Assembly (NCBI GenBank): GCA_029834535.1
Contig: JAQMWT010000004.1
Coordinates: 1-64,000, forward strand
DNA: 64,000 bases
Origin: Chrysophaeum taylorii
Lineage: Eukaryota; Sar; Pelagophyceae; Pelagomonadales; Pelagomonadaceae
Direction of reading: 5' to 3'
Below the pieces are notes generated by a model. It was not told where the DNA came from. It did no database searches and saw only the letters and a list, made by a program, of their open reading frames with translations. The position numbers and the translations under genes were made by a program. Position 1 is the stretch's first letter, and every line of letters begins with the position of its first letter. Below are positions 22,871-32,284 of this stretch, one piece after another.

Positions 22871-24260
22871 TCAAGGGTGACGAAGGTCACGCTCACGAAT
22901 GGTACGATAAGCTCGTTCAGCTACATCAGCAGGAACTTTGTTGCTGTGGAGACCGAAGTTAGTGACGAGGACATCGATTTCATCCGGGCGAAAATCAGTC
23001 ACACAGGGTTCACAGCCCTCCATGTTGGGTCGTAGGCGTGTGAAGCTACCTCCGTCAGGATCTTCGTATTCTGGTCTTAAGCGCCGCTCAGCCAGAGGCT
23101 TAGTAGGATCAAAAACGCGAGGATCATCGCGTGGTCCCAAATCGGTATAATAGTGAAGCGCAACTGTATCATTGTCGTAGTCATATTCTTCGTAGACTTC
23201 GGCAACATAGATACGCTTCTTCCACGCGTTGGATCGTCCTTTCACCCTGAAAATCGCGAACTTACCATGTTTGAATCGGTCGCGGTCCGAGGGTAAATGT
23301 AGAGGGGCTGAAGAAGTGTCGATGGTTGGCACTTTCAATGGCACAATCGGTTGGACAGATACTACAGCCGATTCAGCATCATCGTCGTTAACGTCTCGAG
23401 TTTCATAAACGACGGGAGAGATCATTCTAGTAATCATGTAAGGTCCGCGCCAAATGGGCCGAAGCTTGTGGCGTGTGTTAGGCACGAAACGCAGAACATA
23501 ATCACCTGGGGAAAACTGGATGTCAACTTGGTGGGCATCATAGTTGAGCTTTTGACTCTCCTGTGCTTTCTGATGAGCTCGTGTAACGAGTCGACTATAA
23601 AATTCAAACTTGTTCTTAAAGTCCACCAAAATCTGATGACGTGATTGCGGTAGATCACGCTGTTCACTCAAAAGATTGTAATCAGGTGGTAACAGGGGTT
23701 GCTTGCCAGTACGCATCATTAAAGGTGAAATCTTCGTTCCCGGAATGTACATCCTATTGTACATGAATGACACATATGGGAGGAAATTCGACCAACATGG
23801 CTGACGCTGTTCATCGATCGCAGCTCGCAAGAAGGCTTTGATGAATCGATTGACACGCTCAGTATGATTACTCTGAGGATGATACGGAAGGGTAGTACGA
23901 TAACGTACGTTGAATTGACGAACAAACGTGCGAAATAACCTGTTCGCGAACTCATTTCCATTATCCGTGACTATGCACCGTGGGAGACATCCCTCGAGTA
24001 AAATCTTGTCAACAAACGCGTTCAAGATCGAATAATCGTGCTTCGTGTTGATCAGAGCTAATTTCAAGAAATGTGATGCTGCGTCGTACATGGCGAGTAT
24101 GTACGTGTACAGGTCAGCGCCTCGTAGAGGTCCAATCAAATCCATACCTAGGACATAGCAGTCTCCGACGCGATTCGGTTGACAGAGCAAGCCATGGCGC
24201 TTAGGCATGGTGGATCGAATCTTCTGACAAATAATGCAGGCATTGACGAACTCATTAACG
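22871..24260 (-). CDS. Gyp2 integrase with long C-terminal domain (fossil element)
   Basis: The 445-residue minus-strand stretch has the integrase catalytic triad: Asp in LGMDLIGPLRG (near residue 23), Asp in VTDNGNEF (near 100) and Glu in NHTERVNRF (near 136). PGTKISPLMMRTG follows, as in gypsy integrases. A GPY/F-type module follows (WRGPYMITRMISPVVYET). The last 150 residues form an extra domain with GKFAIFRV, IYVAEVYEEYDYDNDTVALH and YYTDLGP, then RRLRPEYEDPDGGSF. This tail is shared with Gyp1 and resembles a small beta-barrel reader such as a Tudor, BAH or chromo-like fold, which might steer insertion; that is inference. Integrase joins the cDNA ends to target DNA. Confidence 0.85.
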
Positions 24261-24289
24261 GATGATGAGACGTTTGGCCACGAATACCG

Positions 24290-25470
24290 TTATAGGATTT
24301 GATTCGCCGTGGAATCTCGTCCTACATGGCCTCCGAACAAGCCTCGGTGATGCATGGCGATCACACGCTTCTGCATAGACTGAGGGACCACAATAAGACG
24401 TTGAGAAGCTGAATCATCGACCTTATACAACACGTTGTCATCAATCTCATACGGTACGGATGACTGCTCGTCTTGATCTTTCTGTTCAGAGTCGAGTTTT
24501 CGTCTGATGCGCTTGCATGTTTCATCCTCCGCTTGTTCTTTCGCTATCTCATCGAGAGTGATCTCATCCTCCGCTTGATCCGCAAAAGGGAGACGTTCAA
24601 CGGAGTCAACTGGCTCAGATTCGTACGAGAATTGAGGCGGTTGTACGTTCTGTCGCGTACTAACTGCTACCATAGCTGCGGTGGGTCCGCTGTCCGTCAG
24701 CATGGGCATCGTCACCGAAGAGAAGGTGAAGCAAGCTGTGCCAGGGACATCGGTGGGGATTTATTGGAAAATCAAAAAAGCTTCATTGATCGGTTCCCCG
24801 TCTTCATCTTTTTCGATCAACTTGTCGATAGGGTTGCGCGACAGACAATCCGGAATACGCATGCCAGGGGAGCTTCCAGGTTTGTATCCGAGCTCCCGGT
24901 CGAACGCAGCAAGCCGCATAGCCCAACGTGCTAACTGTCCAGACGTATGATTCGAATCCCGCAGAAACGTTAAGTTACGATGATCCGCCTCTAACTTTGT
25001 CTGATGACCTTCGATATAAAATCGGAAATTTTCGAGAGCAGAGAGTACTGCGAGGAGTTCCAAGCGCCGAGGATCATACTTCCTCATCGACTTAGGCACG
25101 GTTCGACTCCAGTACTCGACAACTCTCTCTTCGATTCTTTCTCTTCCATCGTCGTCAACGACTGGCACTTTTCGAAATAGGTAAGCACCCAACCCATGCG
25201 CGGAAGCATCAGTTCGAATGTAAAAAGGCAACGAGTAATCAGGATGGTAGACGCCCTTCGACGTGACAATAGCCTCGATGATGGCATCCCAAGCTTCCTG
25301 ACACTCTTTCGTCCACGTGAATTTCACGTCCGGCAACGTCAGTTGTCTTAATGGCTCTGCAACTTTCGCAAAATTGCTTACATAACGCCGGCAAAAGCTC
25401 CCCATTCCAAGGAAAGATCGCACTTGCTTCTTAGGGTCAGCATCCGACAAAGTGCCAGGGATTGGCATGT
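24290..25470 (-). pseudogene. Gyp2 RNase H and integrase N-terminal region (fossil)
   Basis: On the minus strand RNase H has FYIRTDASAHGLGAYLF near 25,200, ALENFRFYIEGH, then LEADHRNLTFL and GQLARWAMRLAAFD, ending in GMRIPDCLSRNPID. The next stretch (24,290-24,715) reads DEIAKEQAEDETCKRIRR, then RVIAMHHRGLFGGHVGRDST, the His-type start of the integrase zinc-binding region. These order as in gypsy pol. The fossil is broken. Confidence 0.8.
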
Positions 25471-26200
25471 GTCTGATGGCTTCTAAAGATCTTGGTGATG
25501 GAAGAAGTCCGTTCGGGGTAGATAAATATGACCCAAAAACTCAATGACTTCTTGCATAAAATGAATCTTCTTGATCTTGGCACTGTACCACTTCAAGGCG
25601 AGATGGGGAATAACTTGCACAAGGCACTACAAGTGATTATTTGTATCTGCGTGACCGGCGAGAATATCGTCGATATATGCCACGAGATCACGATATAGCC
25701 ATTGCGATAAGTCAGTGTTCAACTGCTTGCACAACAAACTTCCGGCTGGTTTGACTCCCAAAGGTAGACGCATGTAGCTGTACGCTCCCAGAGGACTAGT
25801 GAAGGTGACCACATCTTGTGCATCCAGCGACAATCGTAAATTGTGTAGCCCCAACGAATATCCAAACTGGAACGACAGAACTTGTCAATGAGAAACATCA
25901 ACGCGTCAGCCATGCTCACACTCGGCCAGCTATCATCCTTGAGCAATGCATTGAGGCGCCGTAGGTCGACAGCTGCTCTGTAAGCATTGGAAGTGCCAGG
26001 CTCAGCACCTTTCTTAGGCAACATCAAAATAGGGAAACCCCATGGAGAATTCGCGGGACGAATAACTCCATCTCGGGTCCATGCTTCAATCTGCATCCAA
26101 ACATTCAATCTTTTCTTTCGATAACCGATATGGCGAGAGTTTGACGGGAGTCGGGTTCTCTTCTTTGAACCGGAGCGTCACTTCGGGTGAATCAACAGGC
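25470..26200 (-). pseudogene. Gyp2 reverse transcriptase (fossil)
   Basis: On the minus strand RT runs from KLSPYRLSKEKIECLDAD through EAWTRDGVIRPANSPWGFPI, AYRAAVDLRRLNALLKDDSW, HDVVTFTSPLGAY-type sequence (here DVVTFTSPLGAYSYMRLPLG) and the catalytic AYIDDILAG near 25,660. This is a standard Ty3/gypsy RT. The old plus-strand copy has the same sequence in pieces at 10.2 and 43.6 kb. The fossil is broken. Confidence 0.85.
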
Positions 26201-26800
26201 CTCATCACATCATCGAATAATGCCCATGAATACGAGATTAAATGCTTCATCATCAGCTTCTCGTCATCATCTAAGGCAGGATGCTTCATCATCAGCTTCT
26301 CATCATCATCTAAGGCAGGATGCTCTGTAATACCCAATTCAGTCATCACCTCTTCGACCTGCGCGACGGTCGGAGGGATGACCTGCATGCTCTCCTGATC
26401 CGCTAAATGAGGAGGCATCACCGGTGAAGGTTGACCATGTTCGTCGTGAGGCGCGTCCGCCCACGGAACGTCGTACGTATTGAAATACGCTGGTCGCTCT
26501 TTCGCGGTGCCTTCTTCTTCAGCAGTTGCGGAGAGCTGGTTATCAACTTGGTTGCTCTGCATAACAGCAGTGGCGACGGTGCCCCCTGCAAAAGATGAAG
26601 CCGTCCCAGGCGATGTAACTGAAGGCGGTGGCGGGGTGGTGGTGGCAGCAGCGGATGGTGCAGGACTCGCAGAAGAGTAGAGTTCATCGGGCGCAATCCA
26701 TGATACACTTCGAGTGGCAGGGTCGAGCGTTGGAATGCGCGACTCTACAGCAAAAGGTGAAAACCGCAGAATATGGTGATCAGGTTGGGCTAGCGTAGTC
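26200..26800 (-). CDS. Gyp2 linker between methyltransferase and RT (fossil element)
   Basis: A minus-strand stretch links the MTase to RT. It has SRIPTLDPATRSVSWIAPDE, a Ser/Ala/Pro/Thr-rich segment, FNTYDVPWADAPHDEHGQP, then VAQVEEVMTELGITEHPALD. A short tandem repeat near 26,240-26,320 encodes HPALDDDEKLMMK twice. SWALFDDVMRPVDSPEV leads into RT. Gyp1 has a parallel linker (FDVPWKDAPRD; ELGIPDNRHLDDEAKLMLRH), so the segment is conserved in the MTase-bearing group and may be a domain of its own. Function unknown. Confidence 0.6.
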
Positions 26801-27771
26801 GTCGCAATATTCCGCAACTTACCCAAATTCCAAAGTGAAGTTTCAAACGAATTGTGCACTGCTAGCGCAATCCGCGTCATAGTCGCGGGTGGCACCATAC
26901 TGCCAAGCATCATCGTAGCTACTGTCTCGGAAACTGTCGCACCCTATTGCCACGTAGCAGGAACGGTCATAATTTCCTGGTGCATCTGCAACGTGAGTGG
27001 ACGGGTGTTCGAGAAATGAGGTCCTAAGCGGAGCTTATTGCGCGTCACCGTGAAGGCAGGGCCGATAGCCGGGCGCGTAGATGAGAAACTGTTAACTATA
27101 ATGAGCGGGTGACCACCGGTAAATCCCAACGCTGGGCCAAAACGGTCCCGTAAATTCGGTGGTACACGCGATAATAACGGCAGTTCCAAGCGAACATTGC
27201 AAGCAAGTAGGCGCGTACGCGAGCACAGCAGCTCTGGCGTGATACTATAGAAATCAACAATACGCGGCACATCAAATTGGTGATGCACAAAAGGGATCAC
27301 TGATGGTTCCTGCTCGAGTGTCCATCGTCCAATCACATAAGGCGCGTTGCGGAAATGACGCAGGACCCAAGAAGGAATAGTAGCGCCCTTGCGTGCGTCC
27401 CTGTAGTGCAAATTGGCAGTCGATCCATAGATACACGGCGGACTGGCGTGAAAATAAGAGTGCTTCCAACAATCTGAATGTAAATACGACAACACCAAGT
27501 CGTATGTACGACGATGAGATTCCCCCAACTCATGCAAAACATAGGGAATCTTCGGAAAATTGAGTTCAAAGGTGGCTCGGGCTTGAGGACAAGCATCCAA
27601 AGCCAGGACAATGCGAAATGAACTGCCATATAGCTCATTGCATCGCCGGGTACCCAACGTTGATCCTCCAGCGCCAGCAAAGTAGACAACGACGAATGTG
27701 TAGGTGATGGGTATCCAAACCAAGGAGGCGTGCTTAGATAGCAGCTCCTTAACAGTCGCCTCCATCTCCAT
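26800..27771 (-). CDS. C5-cytosine methyltransferase domain of Gyp2 (fossil element)
   Basis: This is the best-preserved gypsy MTase in the window. In the 276-residue stretch ending at 26,944, motif I is YFAGAGGSTLG (residues about 30-40), an acidic ALD lies at 57-59, and SPPC with the catalytic Cys at 110-113. LEQE has a Glu in the motif VI place (about 153), SRTR is motif VIII (184-187), and RPLTLQMHQEIMTVP near the end fits the segment ahead of motif X. LGSMVPPATMTRIALAVHNS (about 26,850-26,910) is motif X. The domain is compact, with little room for a target-recognition region. It methylates cytosine C5 in DNA in known relatives. Position between protease-like and RT is shared with Gyp1. 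Old Gyp2 at 7.8-8.6 kb has the same set. Confidence 0.88.
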
Positions 27772-28660
27772 TTCTGGTGTTTTTTTTCACTTCTTCATCT
27801 GGAGGTGGCTGAGGAGGAGGTCTGTCACTCAAGACATCCTCCTCGACTTCGTCGTCGTCAACAGCAGCCGTAAGAGTGGCATGACACACGTCATCAATGG
27901 CTTCTAGCTGCATGTTGACACATCCTTCATGCGGCATGATCTCGCCTTCGACCACCGGGACTTCGGGGTCGATACCAATGGGTTCGTCACCAATGTGCTC
28001 CACATCCACATGAACTTCGTTGGGCTCATCAGCACAATACGATGAATAGGAACCAGGTACAAGGCGGAGATCTTGGAGGAGTGTCCGATAAGGTCGGAAT
28101 ACATGACTCTTTTCCAGCGGCACATCGCACTCCATCTCCAAGAAGTACGGTTGGCTTGGAAGAAGAAGTCGAGTACTCGTCACGTACGCGAAATGAGGGA
28201 TGATATCTTCCTCGTATGCAGGGCATTCAAGTTGGTCTTCAGCTTTTCCAGCAGTCTGATCACCGGAAGGAATGTGATGGTGATTCGCTCTGATACGAAT
28301 AGAACGCAATAGACTGTCATAACTCCACGGTTTACCAACTGGCGTCCAAGTTTGGATGTTTCCGTATTGCACAGCAAGCTTAGCTGTCGGGAACATCTGC
28401 ACTACCTGCGGAGTCGCATCGAATGCATCAATGTAAAGCACAATTCCATGCTGGTCTTGTGGTGAGGCGGAAGTCCGATTCTCGAGAACTCCAATGGCCA
28501 CTTCAGAACGCCGAAAAATAGCTCTCTCTGTCGCATAATCCAAAATCGTACCCAAGAGTCGTAAACTGAACCATTCACGTTCAAGCTCCTCAACCGTAGC
28601 CCGAGGTGGACAAGGAAGCTTCGTCGCTTCTTGCATAGCATCCAGACAGTCCTCATCATG
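27772..28660 (-). CDS. Gyp2 protease-like end and acidic linker (fossil element)
   Basis: The minus-strand stretch reads LRLLGTILDYATERAIFRRS, then VLYIDAFDATPQVVQMFPTA, DSLLRSIRIRANHHHIPSG, and an acidic tail (VEHIGDEPIGIDPEVPVVEG; DDDEVEEDVLSDRPPPQPPP) leading into the MTase. The first part corresponds to the segment after the retropepsin-like fold in Gyp1. I could not place the D-S/T-G active site in this copy. Function of the linker is unknown; its length and position are conserved in Gyp1. Confidence 0.55.
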
Positions 28661-29828
28661 CTGGCGCTACTCTTTCATTGTGATGGTCCCATCCTTGTAT
28701 TGTTTCCACATCTGCGGTCGTTCAACTTCCCACTTGCGATAAGCTTCCATAGGGGCGAGTTGATACTCGGCTCCAATCACGTTCATCGCTATGTTTCCAC
28801 ATCTGCGGTCGTTCAACTTCCCACTTGCGATAAGCTTCCATAGGGGCGAGTTGATACTCGGCTCCAATCACGTTCATCGCTATTGAGGGTTTATCAATCT
28901 TCCCCTCCATCATACGCCGCAAATGCATCCACCACGCGTCCACCTCATCACGGTCCTTGGTAATTTGCCCCGTGAGATTCGAGAATGTGATACGTGTCAT
29001 ACCAGCAGCTCCCTTCCTGACGCGAAGTATTTCTTCTTCGTCACGAGGACGCGCCGAACCGGGGTCAGTATGATGGTGCGGGGTAGGCTCCGGTCGACTT
29101 CGCGGTGGCTGGTCGTCGGTCAGTGCCGATACAGCGTCATTATCGTCGTCGGGCGTAACACGCGTAGCATTCGGAGAGGTTGGCCGTGCCTCTCGAGCAT
29201 GCGCCTGCATGGATTCCTCCATCATTCGCCGAAGTCGATCGTTGTCGATCCGCTGTCGCTCCACTTCTGAGCGTTGTTGTTGAGCGTCGCGGCGGGTGTT
29301 CTCGAGTTCACGTGTGATTTGCTCCATCTGCGACTGGTTCATCTCGAATCGTTCGTTGATGGTCTGCCGAACCTCGGGGTCGACATCCCCGCGAAAATCT
29401 GTCGCTCTCATATTCACAGATGGTGGCCTAGGAGGTGCACTCTCCTCTGGTCCACGCATCGTCCACGCATCGCCGTAAACGGTTCGGGTTCCGCTCGAGA
29501 TCTCCGTAGTATTCATCGCACGTTCGTAGGGTCGTGCGTACGGGAACGTCGGCTCCCCTTGTCTTGAAGTTGCGTCTGACGCAACCGTATCTCCCCCTTC
29601 GCCGCCGCGTGGAACCGGGAGGATGACCACGCTCGGGGGGCTGTCGAGGCTATCATATGATCTTGCCTCTCTTCCGATGCCGCTTTCCTCGGCTTCCTGT
29701 CGTTGAAAGGGCGTACTGAACGGTGTTCTTCCAATAGACGCAAACGGAGTCCCTGCACTGAATCGTTGCAGACGCCCCTGTGCGTCCCGAAACCACTGCG
29801 ATCGTTCTGTCATTGGCCTCTCTGCCAT
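28660..29828 (-). CDS. Gyp2 gag (fossil element)
   Basis: A minus-strand ORF of 368 residues starts MAERPMTERSQW. Residues 1-130 are Ser/Pro/Arg-rich. Residues about 160-215 form a likely coiled coil (QSQMEQITRELENTRRDAQQ; RSEVERQRIDNDRLRRMM). An acidic Pro-rich stretch follows, then a capsid-like start (MTRITFSNLTGQITKDRDEV; WWMHLRRMMEG). Near the end a 90 bp unit is repeated in tandem (about 28,707-28,886), encoding AMNVIGAEYQLAPMEAYRKW twice. Gag would form the particle shell. Compared with Gyp1 the capsid part is short; I see no CCHC knuckle. Confidence 0.65.
28707..28886. repeat. 90 bp tandem duplication in Gyp2 gag
   Basis: The block starting CACATCTGCGGTCGTTCAAC occurs at about 28,707 and again 90 bp later at about 28,797, with both copies nearly identical. 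As the unit is a multiple of three it repeats 30 codons. High identity suggests a recent duplication. Confidence 0.85.
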
Positions 29829-30240
29829 GATCGCGATTTGCCCGGATAATAGGTTTGTTCCGGATGTTCACAACTCACTTGTTGTATTCTTTTCGTCAGA
29901 CGACAATTGCCGGCAGCCGTCTGACTACTGCGCGCTGTACCGGTGCGCTGGTCTTACGGAAGCATTTGCCTTGCGCGTGAAGACTATGGACGGCCTTCCC
30001 GGTGTAGTCGCTCGCCGTCAGGGAGGTGGTCTGCCTCGCGCGAGCTAGTTAGGTCTTATAACAATGCCTTACGATATGACGATCGATATGCAAAAGTATG
30101 CAAAATGAGTCCTAGTGACTCCGCTCCCCGTTCGATCCGAATCACGTAAAATGAACCCCGCGGCGGTACCCGTGATCCTCTGGATCTTCACCCACAAATG
30201 CGTCGTCTTCGCACTCACTCGACCGTTACGAACCGACTCG

Positions 30241-30304
30241 CCGCCGAGAAACAGGAGATCGATAGTCCGGGAGTTGGACTATCGATTCCCGTTTCTGAGA
30301 CCAC
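30241..30304 (-). promoter_or_regulatory. Gyp2 primer-binding site and adjoining hairpin
   Basis: Directly inside the 5' LTR, on the minus strand, is TGGTCTCAGAAACGGGAATC, starting one base from the LTR end. TGG at this place pairs with a tRNA 3' CCA end, and ACGGGAATCGA resembles the complement of a tRNA T arm. I cannot name the tRNA. Next to it, 30,258-30,286 is a perfect inverted repeat: 11 bp arms ATCGATAGTCC and GGACTATCGAT around a 7-base loop. In the RNA this would be a stable hairpin just behind the primer site, possibly for packaging or dimerisation. Confidence 0.6.
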
Positions 30305-30634
30305 TGTAGTGGTTTTCTCAGAAACCCGCCCCTCCTGGCCGGACCGGGGGCCTCAACAACCCTTCCTCCCAACCCGAACCGCGGGTGAAACCACCACACG
30401 CCCGATCTCAGCGTAATACCTCACGCCATCACGAAATCGGACAATCAAAAGAGGGTAATATCAAGAAGACAGCAAGAAAGCAACACAAATGCCCGGTACA
30501 TTGGGTCCAGTGGAAGCGCAGGTGAAGGTGTCAAGATGACACCCCCCCATAAATGCAAGGTCAATACCAGGGCAACAATCAGGGTAAGTCAGGTGGCAGG
30601 CAGGCAAGTGGGGGAAATGGGCATTACTGCCACC
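30305..30634 (-). repeat. 5' LTR of the young Gyp2 element
   Basis: 330 bp, almost identical to 22,506-22,835. On the minus strand it ends ACCACTACA, followed by the primer site. GGAG on both outer flanks marks a 4 bp target repeat, as for the solo LTR (GCGT). Confidence 0.9.
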
Positions 30635-30638
30635 GGAG

Positions 30639-32106
30639 TGTGGGGGCGAATGGGGTCGACGGTGAAGGAACAACTTGCGGATGTGGTGCCGGTGGGGATA
30701 TGGTGTCGGTGCATGGGGGTGTACCAGGGTCGTAACCGTAGGTGGAGTAGGTGTGGGGGGTGATACGAGGAGCATCCGAGTGGACAGGCGGTGGAAGGGA
30801 GTTGAGGATTTGCCGAAGAATAGCATCCTGGGCTCGTTGGGTGTCGTGGAGGATCGCGAAGGAGGCTTATTGGGCGGGAAGATGAGCTTTTGCTTGGGCG
30901 AGGTCAGACTTGGTTTCGTTGCGAGCGCGGGCTTCGGCGTCAAGGCGGGCGTTGACGCTGGCGAGTGCGGTTTGAGTTGCGATCATTTCGTGGTAGAGAA
31001 CTGCGGGGTTCATAGAGGAGGGAGGAAGGGTGGTGTTGTCGGAGAAGTTGCCAGGGCCGTCACAACCATACGTGGCGTAGTTGCGCGGGTGGAGGCGTTG
31101 GTCTTCGGAGAGGAGTGTGCCATGTACCGGGGTAATAATGGCAGTGGTGTCGGAGATGGGGACTCGAGTGTGGAGTGGTGGTGGTGTGTTCGACATCGGT
31201 GGCGATGAAAGCGAGCAAGGTGATGGGGATGGGGTGGTGCCTGGAGAGGCAGAGGAAGGTGGGGTTGTGGTTGGGGTGACGGTCGGGATGGTCGGTGTGA
31301 CGATCGGGACGGGCGGGGTGGTGACCGGAGTGGTTTTGGCTGTGGGGGGGGTGACTGGTGTGGTCAGGGGTTGTGGTGGCGCAGAAGCGGCGGCTATAGT
31401 TGGAGGAGCTATCGGGACGGTCGGTGTGACGATCGGAACGGTCGGTGTGGTGTTCGGGACGGTCGGTGCGGTGACCGGGGTCGTCGGGGCTTGTAGTGTG
31501 GTGACCGGAGTGGTCGGGGCTTGCGGTGTTGTGACCGGAGTGGTCGGGGCTTGTAGTGTTGCAGAAGCGGCGGCTGCAACTGGAGGAGCGGCGGCGGCTG
31601 GAGGGGGGGTTCTGCTGGTAAGAGCGGCGAGTTGGTTCTGAGTGGACAGGGGTTGGGGTGGAGCAGAAGCGGCGGCTACAGCTGGAGGAGCTGCGGCGGC
31701 TGGAGGGGTGATGCCGCTGTCAAGAGCGGCGATCTCGTTACGCAGCTGATCGGCGTGCTGTTGAATCAGGGCGTTGCTGGCGGCGGCGGCGGCGAAGCCG
31801 CTGTTGCAGGGTCGGCAGCTACGGGAGCTGCTGGTAAAACATAGCGTCATAGGCGGCGAGGGCAGCGTAGAGCCTGTCATAACAGGCGGGGCGTTGCGCA
31901 CGATCGGTGGCTGCTCGGGCACGGTAGATGGCGGTTCGCGCTTCGAGTGCGTCGAGTTCATCGTCGTCGAGTGCATCGTCGTCGAGATCAGCGTCGTCGA
32001 GTTCATCGTCGTCGAGTTCAGCGTCGTCGCTGGCATGGTCGGTGGCGAAATCGTCTTCTAGTGGTGCGATCGCTTGGTGCGGGTCTTGGTCTTGCTTGCG
32101 CGACAT
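30639..32106 (-). pseudogene. Element E protein: acidic start, Pro/Thr/Ala repeats, GPG motif (fossil)
   Basis: The minus strand starts MSRKQDQDPHQA and has an acidic repeat of Asp-Leu-Asp type (DDELDDADLDDDALDDDELD) near 31,950-32,060, then Ala-rich helices. A long Pro/Thr/Ala/Val stretch follows (about 31,180-31,700) with a 10-residue repeat LQAPTTPVTT in tandem, coded by a 30 bp unit. Then come NYATYGCDGPGNFS near 31,050-31,080 and a helical stretch (MIATQTALASVNARLDAEAR). Near 30,730 is a second related peptide, STYGYDPG. No enzyme domain is recognised. It may be a Gag-like protein for a non-autonomous element. Confidence 0.55.
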
Positions 32107-32284
32107 CTTGTGCTGCGAGTCGCTGGACGTGGTTGGGGTCTGTGGGTCTTGACTTGAGTTGGGGGGGGGGTTGGCGTCGAAGTGAACTTCGATAGCCTGT
32201 CGAGGTCGGGACGTCGAACTAGTGCGATTGTCTCCGAGTAACGCGAGATTAAAGAACTCCGCTACTGTGAAAAGGGCCCAAACC

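Larger units (their letters stand above)
22506..30634 (-). mobile_element. Young Ty3/gypsy element, Gyp2 family, with methyltransferase (fossil)
   Basis: A minus-strand element with two 330 bp LTRs (22,506-22,835 and 30,305-30,634) that differ at only 4 positions by eye, and a GGAG target repeat on both sides (22,502-22,505 and 30,635-30,638). Order from the 5' LTR: primer site and hairpin, gag, protease-like region, acidic linker, C5-MTase, linker, RT, RNase H, integrase with a long C-terminal domain. RT before integrase is the gypsy order. It is about 8.1 kb, complete in parts, and the youngest element in the window. It is broken, with about half a dozen breaks. It was inserted into element E. 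Confidence 0.9.
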
